Source: JAYZAP01 sp964645285 (GTDB lineage Bacteria > Pseudomonadota > Alphaproteobacteria > JAAXGF01). Taken from it: a stretch of DNA of 39,616 nucleotides. The DNA is taken from assembly GCA_964645285.1 (NCBI GenBank), contig CAZYDR010000022.1:1-39616 (forward strand), in the 5' to 3' direction. The translations under genes and the position numbers were made by a program. Below are positions 15,614 to 23,435 of the stretch, in pieces (the stretch's first letter is position 1; each line of letters opens with the position of its first letter). The notes below the pieces were generated by a model, which saw only the letters and a list, made by a program, of their open reading frames with translations, was not told the DNA's origin and did not search any database.

Positions 15614-15966
15614 TGGGTGCGATTTCGCCGGAACGCATCGTCCAGGCAGTCATGGCCGGGGGCTCGGCGCGGCGCGGCGCCACCGGGATGGTGGCCCGCT
15701 TCAAGGCCGGCGACGCGGTGATCGCGCGCGACATTCATCCGGATGGCCACACCCGCCTGCCGCGCTATGCCCGGGGTAAGCCTGGGGTGATCGACCGTAT
15801 TCAAGGTGTCTTTGTCCTGCCCGACAGCAATGCCCGGCTCAAGGGCGAGCAGCCCGGGACCCTCTATGCGGTGCGCTTCGAGGCGGCTGACCTATGGGGC
15901 GACGATGCGGGCGGCAAGGATGCCTTCTACGTCGACCTGTGGGACGTCTATCTGGACCCGGCATGA
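15613..15966 (+). CDS. Nitrile hydratase beta subunit, C-terminal SH3-like half (ScnA-like)
   Basis: Seen: 117 residues. The core, FKAGDAVIARDIHPDGHTRL followed by PRYARGKPGVIDRI, GVFVLPDSNA, LYAVRFEAADLWG and YVDLWDVYL, matches the C-terminal barrel of nitrile hydratase beta. The first ~25 residues form a linker. The start codon shares a base with the previous stop, and its own stop overlaps the activator's start by ATGA. It should assemble with the alpha and beta-N proteins around the metal centre. Cytoplasmic. Confidence 0.9.
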   Translation: MGAISPERIVQAVMAGGSARRGATGMVARFKAGDAVIARDIHPDGHTRLPRYARGKPGVIDRIQGVFVLPDSNARLKGEQPGTLYAVRFEAADLWGDDAGGKDAFYVDLWDVYLDPA

Positions 15967-16463
15967 CCGCCTTCGACGAAGCCATTCCCCGCGACCAGGA
16001 CGGCCCGGTTTTCGATGAGCCCTGGCAGGCCCGGGTGTTCGCCGTGATCGTCAAGCTGTGCCAGGACGGGCGCTACGACTGGAGCGTCTTCCAGCAGCGG
16101 CTAATTGACGAGGTCGGCGTCGCCGACGCCGCCCGTGATGACGTCACCGGCTATTACGAACACTGGCTGGCGGCGGCCGAGAAGCTGCTGGTCGCGGAAA
16201 ACATGGTCAGCACTGACGAACTGGCTGACCGCAAGGCCCATGTGGCGGTCAACCGGCCCCATCCCACCACGGCGGTGCCCAATCCCGTTGCCGTAGACGG
16301 CGCTAAAAATTTGACTTGGCTTGACGGCGGACCGGTAGGTCCAATACTACTGTCCCAGCATTTTCGCGTGTTTTTGAGGGCGGGACATGGCGCGGCCACG
16401 GGAATTCAATCACGATCAGGTGCTCGACGCGGCCGTGGCGACCTTTCGGGCCAAGGGCTATGA
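15963..16463 (+). CDS. Nitrile hydratase accessory/activator protein with an unusual C-terminal extension
   Basis: Seen: ATG 15963 (ATGA overlap). The first ~105 residues match the P14K-type activator: GPVFDEPWQARVFAVIVKLC, DWSVFQQRLIDEV, DDVTGYYEHWLAAAEKLL. Known: activators escort cobalt or iron into the alpha subunit and assist cysteine oxidation. After ~residue 110 (NPVAV) the family match ends, yet the frame stays open for ~55 more residues. It crosses the promoter of the next tetR gene and 77 nt of its coding region. Inference: the original stop was lost, or the real protein ends earlier through an undetected base error. Total 166 residues as read. Confidence 0.8.
   Translation: MTAFDEAIPRDQDGPVFDEPWQARVFAVIVKLCQDGRYDWSVFQQRLIDEVGVADAARDDVTGYYEHWLAAAEKLLVAENMVSTDELADRKAHVAVNRPHPTTAVPNPVAVDGAKNLTWLDGGPVGPILLSQHFRVFLRAGHGAATGIQSRSGARRGRGDLSGQGL
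16321..16348 (+). promoter_or_regulatory. Candidate promoter and operator of the second tetR gene
   Basis: TTGACG (16321-16326) and AATACT (16343-16348) are 16 nt apart. Between them, GGACC-GGTA-GGTCC (16329-16342) forms 5-bp inverted arms, a position where a TetR protein could block its own transcription. The site lies inside the C-terminal extension of the activator gene. Confidence 0.45.
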
Positions 16464-16968
16464 AGCCACGTCCCTGGCCAACCTGACCGCCGCCATGGGG
16501 CTCAGCAAATCAAGTTTCTACGAGGCCTTCGGCTCGAAGCACGCCCTGTTTCTCAAGGTCATCGACCGATATGGCGAAACCGTGGTGGCGCCGCGCCTCA
16601 GCCTGTTGGAAACCGGCAACTGGGCGGGTGGTACCATCGCCGCACTGTTCGAGCGCATCATCGAGGAGGTGCTTGCCGAGAACCCGCGCCGGGGCTGTCT
16701 CGCCGGCAACGCGGCGTCCGAAGTGCTGCCCGCCGACACCATGGCGGCGCCGCACATAAACGCCTGCCTCATGCGCTACGAAGACGCCTTTCACGGCGTT
16801 CTGGTTCGGGCCCGGGACAGTGGTGAATTCCCGCCGGAGCGCGATCTCCGCGCCATCGCCCGTTTTCTCGCCGCCACCCTTCAGGGACTCTACGTCATGG
16901 CCCAAGCCGGGGCCGGGCGCGACGCCCTCAACGACATCGCCGGCGGTGCCCTGGTTAGTCTGGCTTGA
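16387..16968 (+). CDS. TetR/AcrR family transcriptional regulator
   Basis: Seen: 193 residues. The N-terminal DNA-binding domain is textbook TetR: REFNHDQVLDAAVATFRAKG, then TSLANLTAAMGLSKSSFYEAFGSKHALF. The ligand domain includes the RRGCLAGNAASE stretch common in the AcuR/NemR-like subgroup. ATG 16387 has GAGGGCGGGAC before it. It is on the same strand as the catabolic operon and its start overlaps the activator's extended frame. It may regulate itself, the operon, or both. The ligand is unknown; the conserved Cys at about residue 101 could sense electrophiles, which is speculative. Confidence 0.9.
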   Translation: MARPREFNHDQVLDAAVATFRAKGYEATSLANLTAAMGLSKSSFYEAFGSKHALFLKVIDRYGETVVAPRLSLLETGNWAGGTIAALFERIIEEVLAENPRRGCLAGNAASEVLPADTMAAPHINACLMRYEDAFHGVLVRARDSGEFPPERDLRAIARFLAATLQGLYVMAQAGAGRDALNDIAGGALVSLA

Positions 16969-17722
16969 TGCCGAGGAAGGTGGGAATTTCCTCTTCGGTC
17001 TCGTCCCAATCGGTGACCTGGAGAGCTTGGGCCTCAAATCCTACCGCTTCCAGCAGTTCCGGCCAGCGCGCCTCGGGAAAAATGCCGCCAAGATATCGGT
17101 CGGCCTCGATGCGGAGCGAATCGCCCTGGCGAATCAGGTAGACGTAGCCCAGTTCGATGGTGGTATCCGTGGGGTCCTGGTCGTGGTCGTGCTCGACGAA
17201 AATGATTTCCGCGCCGTCATCGCCGACTTGGCGGGTCGCCCGCACCTAGCCCTCGATGAAGCGCTCGCGGGTGACCTCCGCATAGGTCAGAAACACGCCG
17301 CCCGGGCGCAGGTGTTCATAGGCGGTGGTGAAGGCGGCGGTGAGATCGCTCTCGCCTAACATGTAATCGATGGAATCGAAGCACACCACCGCGTCGAACA
17401 GCCGGCCGAGACGAATATCCCGCATATCGCCGGCGATATATTCGATCTCCGGGTTGAGGCGCCGCGCCAGACCCTGCATGTCCGGACTGCGATCGATGCC
17501 GGTGACCGAGAAGTGATGCTTCAGGGTCCAGTCGTTATGGCCGACGCCGGAACCGAGATTGAGCAGGGTCCTCATCTCGCCCCGGCCATGGGCCCGGACC
17601 AGTCCGACGAAGGTCTCGCTCTCGCCCACGTAATGCTCCGGCGGGCTGATAATCGGCCAGGTCCAGGCGAGATCGCCGTAGAGCCGGCGCCGGTCCCGAT
17701 CATTGTTCCGGTCGTCGGTCAT
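16955..17722 (-). pseudogene. Class I SAM-dependent methyltransferase interrupted by an in-frame TAG
   Basis: Seen: ATG 17722 opens a 158-residue frame with SAM motif I LLNLGSGVGHND (~53-64), acidic loop GIDRSPDM (~75-82), GDMRD (~98-102) and CFDSIDYMLGESDL. It ends at TAG 17248-17246 after RFIEG. The very next codon, in the same frame, continues the protein (VRATRQVGDDGAEIIFVEH... to 16955), a normal C-terminal part for this family. Joined length is ~255 residues. A single base change, for example from a Tyr codon, explains the stop. It could be a decaying gene, a sequence error, or two coupled polypeptides restarting at GTG 17245. The substrate is unknown. The 3' end overlaps the convergent tetR gene by 14 nt. 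Confidence 0.75.
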
Positions 17723-17772
17723 TGTTTTCGTACCCCTCGGTAGTGAAATCGTAACCGGTCATCAGCCATGAT

Positions 17773-18177
17773 ATGGCCATGGACGAGAGATTGAAGATAT
17801 TGAGCCGTGAATTCTTTCCCGCCGGCGCCGTAATCATACGGGAAGGCGAGCCGGGAACCCGTGCCTTTGTCATCGAATCCGGCGAAATCGAAATCTGGAC
17901 CATGGTTGACGACAAGTACCGCCAGCTCGGCGTCGCCACCACCGGTGGCATCTTCGGCGAAATGGCCCTGATCGACGATCAGCCGCGCATGGCCTCGGCC
18001 ACCGCCCTGACCGGCACCACCTGTGTCATCATCAACGACGCGGTGTTCGACAAAAAAATGGAAGCCGCCGACCCGTTCATAGCCGGGCTTATGCGCATTT
18101 TCGTGCGCAACATCCGCCCCCTGACCGAGCACAGCCACATGAGTGAACCCGCCGTCAACAAGGCTGATGCGGCTTAG
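17773..18177 (+). CDS. Stand-alone cyclic nucleotide-binding domain protein
   Basis: Seen: 134 residues forming one CRP-type cNMP-binding domain: LSREFFPAGAVIIREGEPG, AFVIESGEIEIW, and the phosphate-binding cassette region GGIFGEMALIDDQPRMASA (~58-76). There is no helix-turn-helix or catalytic domain. Known: in FGEMALxxxxxRxAS cassettes the Glu and Arg contact the cyclic nucleotide, and both are present here. Inference: a small sensor or adaptor subunit. It is divergent from the broken methyltransferase and its end overlaps the ribokinase gene by 4 nt, tail to tail. Start could be ATG 17773 or 17779. Confidence 0.9.
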   Translation: MAMDERLKILSREFFPAGAVIIREGEPGTRAFVIESGEIEIWTMVDDKYRQLGVATTGGIFGEMALIDDQPRMASATALTGTTCVIINDAVFDKKMEAADPFIAGLMRIFVRNIRPLTEHSHMSEPAVNKADAA

Positions 18178-19094
18178 ATTCGTTGCGGCGGCGCGAGCCC
18201 ACTAATCGCTTTATCGATCGAACTTTCATCCGGCAGGCTCGGTTGCGCGCCCGTTGTCAGGCAGGCCAGCGCCCCGGCGACGCTGGCCCGATGGAGCGCC
18301 TCCGCCAGATCCCGGTCGTCATCGAGGGTGGCAGCCAGAACACCGACAAAGGCATCACCGGCGGCGGTGGTGTCCACCGGCTCGATGGCCAGGGCGTCCA
18401 CATGCCAAGCGGCGCCGGGCTCGAAGGCGCGGGCGCCATCGCCACCCAAGGTGACCACCGTGGCGGTGCCCCAGGCCTCGGCCATGGCGCGGGCGCAGTC
18501 GATCGGGTCGGTGGCGTCAAACCCCGCCGCGCTCGCCAGCATGGGCGCCTCGATTTCGTTCATGACCAGGACGTCGCAGGCGACGGCGATGGCCGGCGGT
18601 ACCGGGGCCGTCGGCGCGGTATTCATCACCACCCGCGCGCCCCGCGCCTTGGCCCGCTCGACCACGGCCCAGGTCTCATGGAAATCGACCTCGAGCTGCA
18701 GCACCAGGGTGGTATCCGGCCCCAACAGGTCATCGCCGAGTTGGGATGCCGTAGTCAGCCAGTTGGCGCCGCTGGCGACGATAATCTGGTTGGCGCCATC
18801 CTTATCGACACCGATCATGGCGCAGGCAGTGGGCTCATCAACCGTAGCGACAGCCGACAAAGCGATACCCACGTCGGCCATGGTGGCGAGGGCGAGATCG
18901 GCGAAGCCGTCCCGTCCGACGCAGCCAACCATATGGGTGGTCGCGCCGGCGCGGGCGGCGGCCACCGCCTGATTGGCTCCCTTGCCGCCGGCTACTGTAA
19001 TGTAACTGGGCGCCAGCACGGTCTCGCCGGCCCGGGGCAGGTTCTCGACCTGCACCACCATATCCACGTTAATCGAGCCGAAAACCACGATCAT
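18174..19094 (-). CDS. rbsK: Ribokinase (PfkB family)
   Basis: Seen: 306 residues. N-terminal FGSINVDMVVQVENLPRAGE, ribose-binding GGKGANQAVAAARAGA (~37-52), and the catalytic/ATP motif DTTAAGDAFVGVLA with Asp as base. Length and layout are those of ribokinase. Known: it phosphorylates D-ribose to ribose-5-phosphate with ATP. It starts 5 nt after the HisA-HisI-HisE gene and so appears to be the last gene of the histidine operon. Inference: ribose-5-phosphate feeds PRPP, the histidine precursor, which would give the placement a metabolic logic. No ribose transporter is nearby. Confidence 0.88.
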   Translation of the reverse strand: MIVVFGSINVDMVVQVENLPRAGETVLAPSYITVAGGKGANQAVAAARAGATTHMVGCVGRDGFADLALATMADVGIALSAVATVDEPTACAMIGVDKDGANQIIVASGANWLTTASQLGDDLLGPDTTLVLQLEVDFHETWAVVERAKARGARVVMNTAPTAPVPPAIAVACDVLVMNEIEAPMLASAAGFDATDPIDCARAMAEAWGTATVVTLGGDGARAFEPGAAWHVDALAIEPVDTTAAGDAFVGVLAATLDDDRDLAEALHRASVAGALACLTTGAQPSLPDESSIDKAISGLAPPQRI

Positions 19095-19099
19095 GGAGA

Positions 19100-20359
19100 C
19101 TATTCCTTTTTCGCGTCTCCGGGTCGCCGGGTTAGCTTCAGGGCCCGGCGGTCGAGTTCGGTCGCCACGTCGCCCAGGGGCACACCGGCCCGGGCCATGG
19201 CGACCAGGGCGAAGTAAAGCACGTCGGCGGTCTCGTGGGCGACCTCGGCGGCGGTCTCGGCGGCGGCCAGTTCACCAGCCTCCTCGGTCAGCTTGGCGGC
19301 CAACAGACCGGGGTCATCGAGCAGCCGCCGGGTGTAGGAACCCTCGGGCGCCTCGGCCAGGCGGGTGGCGAGAAGTCGCGCCAAGGCAGTAATGCCACTG
19401 TCCTCGCCCCAGCAGGTGCGGATGTCGAGATGGCAAAAGCCGGGATCGTTCTGGCGCAGGGTAAAGCGAATGGCGTCGCGGTCGCAGTCGAGATCAACGC
19501 GCAGCAGTTCCTGGGTCGCGCCCGAGGTCAGGCCCTTGATCCACAGGCCGCGCGACCGTGAGTGATAGACCCCGCGACCGCTGCGTATGGCCTCGCTGAG
19601 GCTTGTCGCGTCGGACCAGGCGAGGCCCAGGGCGACGCCGTGTTCGTCGGTGGCCACCGTGGGCCACAGGCCGTCGGGCCGGTCGGAGGTCAGCGGCGCG
19701 GCGAAGGCGGCGCCGAGATCGAGCCGTTCGGTGTAGAGCGCCATACCGACCTGGGCGTCGGCGCCGATGCGGTCGAGGGCGGCGATCTCGTCCGCCGTGG
19801 TGACGCCGCCGGCGACCGTGACACGGGCATCGCCGGCCTCCTTGACCAGAAACTCCGAGCGTTCCTGATCGCCGCCGCCGAGACGGCCCTCGCGCTCCAC
19901 GAAGGTGATCAGAAAGCCGCCGGCCATATCGCGCAACTCGGCCATGCGGCCTTCGATGCTATGGCCGGTTTTAGTGCGCCAGCCTTCAACAACGATTTCG
20001 CCGTCCTCGGCGTCGAGGGCCGCGATAACCCTCTCGCGCGGTAGTTGGCTGAGAATTTCCGGCACCGCACGGGTGCCGAGAATGACTTTGGCGGCGCCGG
20101 CGTCGAGCCAGCGCCGGGCAGTCTCCACATCGCGAATGCCGCCGCCGACCCGGCAGCGGCCGATTTTCAGCAGGTCTTCGATGACGCCGGCGTTGGAGCC
20201 CTGACCGAGCGCCGCGTCGAGATCGATAACGGCGATTTCGCCGACTCGGGCGAAGCGTTCGGCGATGGGTCGAGGATCACCGGCGTCGATGGCCTTCTCG
20301 CGGCCGCCGACCAGTTGGACCGCATGGCCGCCCATGAGATCGATGGAAGGGATAATCAC
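19100..20359 (-). CDS. hisA: HisA-HisI-HisE trifunctional fusion for histidine biosynthesis
   Basis: Seen: 419 residues in one intact frame. Residues 1-~222 are HisA, the ProFAR isomerase, with catalytic Asp7 (PSID) and Asp116 (AALDAEDG), and the phosphate-binding VGGG and VAGG motifs. Residues ~228-318 are HisI, the PR-AMP cyclohydrolase: SRSRGLWIKGLTSG, the metal ligands D291-C-D-R-D295, Cys309-His310 and Cys316. Residues ~322-419 are HisE, the PR-ATP pyrophosphohydrolase, with KLTEEAGEL and HETADVLYF. HisIE fusions are widespread; joining HisA in front gives steps 2, 3 and 4 of the pathway in one protein. Key residues of all three modules are present. It overlaps hisF by ATGA and ribokinase follows by 5 nt. 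Confidence 0.9.
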   Translation of the reverse strand: MIIPSIDLMGGHAVQLVGGREKAIDAGDPRPIAERFARVGEIAVIDLDAALGQGSNAGVIEDLLKIGRCRVGGGIRDVETARRWLDAGAAKVILGTRAVPEILSQLPRERVIAALDAEDGEIVVEGWRTKTGHSIEGRMAELRDMAGGFLITFVEREGRLGGGDQERSEFLVKEAGDARVTVAGGVTTADEIAALDRIGADAQVGMALYTERLDLGAAFAAPLTSDRPDGLWPTVATDEHGVALGLAWSDATSLSEAIRSGRGVYHSRSRGLWIKGLTSGATQELLRVDLDCDRDAIRFTLRQNDPGFCHLDIRTCWGEDSGITALARLLATRLAEAPEGSYTRRLLDDPGLLAAKLTEEAGELAAAETAAEVAHETADVLYFALVAMARAGVPLGDVATELDRRALKLTRRPGDAKKE

Positions 20360-21111
20360 AGGCGCACCTCGATGCCGTCGTCAGCCAGGTAGCGTTTGAC
20401 TTCGCCGGTAGTGTATTCGCGGTCGTGGAAGATCGAGGCGGCGAGCACCGCGTCGGCGCCGCTATTGATGGCCTCGGCCATGTGGCCGGCGCTGGCGGCG
20501 CCGCCCGAGGCGATGATCGGCACGTTTACGGCGGCGGCCACGGCGTTAACCAGAGGAAGATCGTAGCCCTCGTGGGTGCCGTCCCGGTCCCAGCTGGTCA
20601 GCAACAGTTCGCCGGCGCCATTGGCGACAACCTGGCGGGCCCAATCGATGGCGTCGAGGCCGGCGCTCTCCTTGCCCGAGCGGATCAGCACTTCGAACTT
20701 GCCGTCGCCGGTGCCGCGGGCGTCGATGGCGACCACGGCGCATTGGCTGCCGAAACGGGTGGCGATCTCGGCCACCAGTTCCGGGCGCTCGACCGCGGCG
20801 GTGTTGACGGAGACCTTGTCGGCGCCGGCTTCCAGCAGGTCCTGGGCGTTCTGGGTATTGCGCACGCCGCCGCCCACGGTGAGCGGGATGGACAGCTCGG
20901 CGCGCACCCGGCGCACGGTGTCGACCTGGGTGCCGCGGGCCTCGGTGGTCGCCGAGACGTCGAGCACCACCAGCTCGTCGGCGCCCTCGGCCTCGTAGCG
21001 GGCGCTGAGCTCGGCCGGGTCGCCGGCATCGCGCAGGCCCTGGAACTTGACACCCTTGACCACCCGGCCATGGCTGACGTCGAGGCAAGGAATAATCCGG
21101 ACGGCTAACAT
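20356..21111 (-). CDS. hisF: Imidazole glycerol phosphate synthase cyclase subunit HisF
   Basis: Seen: 251 residues from ATG 21111 (MLAVRIIPCLDVSHGRVVKG, catalytic Asp11); the open frame runs 30 codons further upstream, but that part lies over hisH and is not HisF-like. The second catalytic Asp is in VVAIDARGTG, and GGGVRN and ASGGA phosphate motifs are present. Known: HisF closes the imidazole ring using ammonia channelled from HisH, giving IGP and AICAR. The start lies 7 nt inside the end of hisH, and its own stop overlaps hisA/I/E, so translation of the complex partners is coupled. Confidence 0.95.
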   Translation of the reverse strand: MLAVRIIPCLDVSHGRVVKGVKFQGLRDAGDPAELSARYEAEGADELVVLDVSATTEARGTQVDTVRRVRAELSIPLTVGGGVRNTQNAQDLLEAGADKVSVNTAAVERPELVAEIATRFGSQCAVVAIDARGTGDGKFEVLIRSGKESAGLDAIDWARQVVANGAGELLLTSWDRDGTHEGYDLPLVNAVAAAVNVPIIASGGAASAGHMAEAINSGADAVLAASIFHDREYTTGEVKRYLADDGIEVRL

Positions 21112-21737
21112 GACGCGCTCCCCGTGGTGGTGGACCGGGCCAGCCATCGCCCCATCAGCGCCTGACCCCAGGCGCCGGACAGTTCCGGATGAAACTGACA
21201 TCCGAGAACGGCGCCGCGCTCAAGGGCGGCGATCATCGGCCCGCCATGATCGGCGGTGGCCGCGGCCCAGCCTTCCGGGGCCGGCGGTACGGCGCGATAG
21301 GAGTTGGCGAAATAGGCGTGGCCGGCTTCGATGATATCGCAGTCCTCGCCCGGCTCGACCTGGTTCCAGCCCAGTTGGGGCACGCGCACGGTGGCGGGCA
21401 GGCGACTGATTCTGCCGGGCAGCACGCCGAGGCCGGGGACGCCGTCACTCTCTTCGCTGGCTTCGAACAAAAGCTGGAGTCCGACACAGACCGCGAAAGT
21501 CGGGCGGCCGGCGCGGATGCGGGCGGCCAAGGGAGCGTCGAAGCCATGGTTGCGGATTTCCGCCATGGAAGCGCCGAAGGCGCCGACACCGGGCAACACC
21601 ACCCGCTCGGCCTGATCGATCTGGTCGGGTCGTTCGGCCATGACCACCGAGGCGCCGAGGCGCCCGAAAGCAGCCTTTATGGACGCCAGATTGGCGGTTC
21701 CCGTCGGCACCACGAGGACGCTGAGGTTATCACTCAC
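21105..21737 (-). CDS. hisH: Imidazole glycerol phosphate synthase glutamine amidotransferase subunit HisH
   Basis: Seen: 210 residues of class I glutamine amidotransferase. The nucleophile Cys is in FAVCVGLQLLFE, the oxyanion region in LPGVGAFGASM, and the catalytic His in CQFHPELSG. Known: HisH releases ammonia from glutamine and passes it to HisF. It overlaps hisB by a few bases upstream and hisF by 7 nt downstream. Ends with TAG. Length is normal. Confidence 0.95.
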   Translation of the reverse strand: MSDNLSVLVVPTGTANLASIKAAFGRLGASVVMAERPDQIDQAERVVLPGVGAFGASMAEIRNHGFDAPLAARIRAGRPTFAVCVGLQLLFEASEESDGVPGLGVLPGRISRLPATVRVPQLGWNQVEPGEDCDIIEAGHAYFANSYRAVPPAPEGWAAATADHGGPMIAALERGAVLGCQFHPELSGAWGQALMGRWLARSTTTGSASC

Positions 21738-22321
21738 AATACCCCCTTGGTGCTCGGCACGTCATCGCTGTCACCGCGCCGGACCGCCTGACGCAACGCC
21801 AGGGCGGTGGCCTTGAAGGCGGCCTCGGCCCGGTGGTGGTCGTTTTCGCCGCGCAGCAGATCCACGTGGAGCGTCGCCTGGGCCGCCGTAGCCAGGGAGC
21901 GCAGCACATGGCCGATGTTCTCGCATGCCAGGTCGCCGAGGCGCTCGCCGCGCAGTCCCAGGCTGACATGGGCGTAGGGCCGGCCCGACAGGTCGATGAC
22001 GGCGCGGGCCAGGGCTTCGTCGAGGGGGGCGTAGGCCGAGCCGAAGCGGCCGATGCCCTTGCGGTCGCCGAGCGCTTCGTCGAGGGCGCCGCCGAGCACC
22101 AGGGCGCAATCCTCAGCGGTGTGGTGATCGTCGATGTGGAGATCACCCTGGCAGGTCAGGGCAAGATCGAAGCGGGCGTGCTTGGTCAGGGCGCCCAGCA
22201 TGTGATCGAGGAAACCGATGCCGGTGGCGATCTCCGCCTTGCCACTGCCGTCGAGATCAAGCGTCAGGGTGATGTCGGTCTCGCTGGTCTTGCGGCTGAC
22301 CGTGGCGCTGCGTGATATCAT
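21734..22321 (-). CDS. hisB: Imidazoleglycerol-phosphate dehydratase HisB
   Basis: Seen: 195 residues of the monofunctional dehydratase, starting at ATG 22321 with a strong GGGGGAGAG ribosome site; the longer open frame up to 22519 lies over hisG and is not HisB-like. Metal-binding His clusters are GFLDHML, DDHHTAED and NDHHRAEAAFKA, and the PYAHVSLGLRG segment is typical. There is no phosphatase domain, so histidinol-phosphate phosphatase must be encoded elsewhere. Known: it dehydrates IGP to imidazole-acetol phosphate with Mn2+. It lies 25 nt after hisG. Confidence 0.95.
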   Translation of the reverse strand: MISRSATVSRKTSETDITLTLDLDGSGKAEIATGIGFLDHMLGALTKHARFDLALTCQGDLHIDDHHTAEDCALVLGGALDEALGDRKGIGRFGSAYAPLDEALARAVIDLSGRPYAHVSLGLRGERLGDLACENIGHVLRSLATAAQATLHVDLLRGENDHHRAEAAFKATALALRQAVRRGDSDDVPSTKGVL

Positions 22322-22346
22322 GGTCGCTCTCCCCCTAAATTCTGTA

Positions 22347-23231
22347 TCAGGGCACGATCTGGGCCAGCTTGGTGACGACGATGTCGGAACCGCCCTGGGC
22401 CTTGATTTCGGGAATGATCTGCGCCAGGTCCTCGCGCGGCACCGCCGCCTTGACCGCGTAGCCGGTGTCGCCGTGGAGCGGCGAGACTGTCGGCTCGCGC
22501 ATGCAGGGTAGCACGGCAATCAGCGCATCGAGGCGGTCGGCCGCCACGTTGACCTCGACCATGACCCGCTTGCGCGCTTCCAACACTGCTTTCAGCACCA
22601 GTACGAAACGCTCGATGGCGTCGCGGCGGCCGGGGTCGTCGAGAATCGCCGGATTGGCGTAGAGCCGGGTCGATGAGGTCAGCAGTTCGTCGACGATGAC
22701 CAGGTTGTTGGCCTCGAGGGTCGCCATGGTGGCGGTGACGTCGACGATGTAGTCGGCGTCTTCCGGCGGGAATACTTCCGTGGTGCCGAAGGAGCGCAGC
22801 ACGCTGGCGTTATAGCCGCGCTCTTTGATCCAGGCATTGGTCAGGCTGGCGTATTCCGAAGCCACCACGAAAGGCTTCGAGCCGGGCCCGCCGTTGTCGA
22901 CGAACTCCTGCGTGGTGGCGGCCACCAGGCGCACCGGGTTAAGCCCGGTATCGACCAGCTCGACGACCTCGGCGCCAAGCTCGGCAACCCAGTCGGCGCC
23001 GGCGAAGCCGACATCGCGCGAGCCCGCATGAAGCATCTCGATCATGTTCTGGGGCTTGAGGAACTTGACCTCGAAGCCAGCAAACGAGATCCGCGGGCGG
23101 TATTCGCGCGGGCCGTGAGCGAGGTCAATACCGGCGTCGGCGAGCAATTGCACCACGCCATCCTGCATACGCCCCTTGGGCAGGCCGAGTCTGATCGGCG
23201 GCTGATCCGAAGATGCCGTCATAAGTGTCAT
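22347..23231 (-). CDS. hisG: ATP phosphoribosyltransferase HisG (long form)
   Basis: Seen: 294 residues. N-terminal LGLPKGRMQDGVVQLLADAG, the FAGADWVAELGAEVVEL segment, PRPP-binding DYIVDVTATMATLEANNL, and a C-terminal ACT-like regulatory domain (KRVMVEVNVAADRLDALIAV). Known: it joins ATP and PRPP, the first and committed step of histidine synthesis; the long form is feedback-inhibited by histidine through the C-terminal domain and needs no HisZ. It is first in the minus-strand operon. Two close ATGs (23231, 23222) are possible starts; the ribosome site is weak for both. Confidence 0.95.
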   Translation of the reverse strand: MTLMTASSDQPPIRLGLPKGRMQDGVVQLLADAGIDLAHGPREYRPRISFAGFEVKFLKPQNMIEMLHAGSRDVGFAGADWVAELGAEVVELVDTGLNPVRLVAATTQEFVDNGGPGSKPFVVASEYASLTNAWIKERGYNASVLRSFGTTEVFPPEDADYIVDVTATMATLEANNLVIVDELLTSSTRLYANPAILDDPGRRDAIERFVLVLKAVLEARKRVMVEVNVAADRLDALIAVLPCMREPTVSPLHGDTGYAVKAAVPREDLAQIIPEIKAQGGSDIVVTKLAQIVP

Positions 23232-23435
23232 TTCCGTACGTTCATCGTGGGTTAGGGCGCAGGTATTAGCCTATAGACCCGGTTGGCGGCAAGGGGATTT
23301 AGCGGTCGATGTTGCGGCGCGGCGCCGAAACCGCCGCGTTCGGATGTGCACGGAGACAATGCAACTGCACTGAAGATGGTGTGGCAATACGCTTTCGACT
23401 GACCTGGAGATTTCCGGGGCCGCCTCAATCATCGC

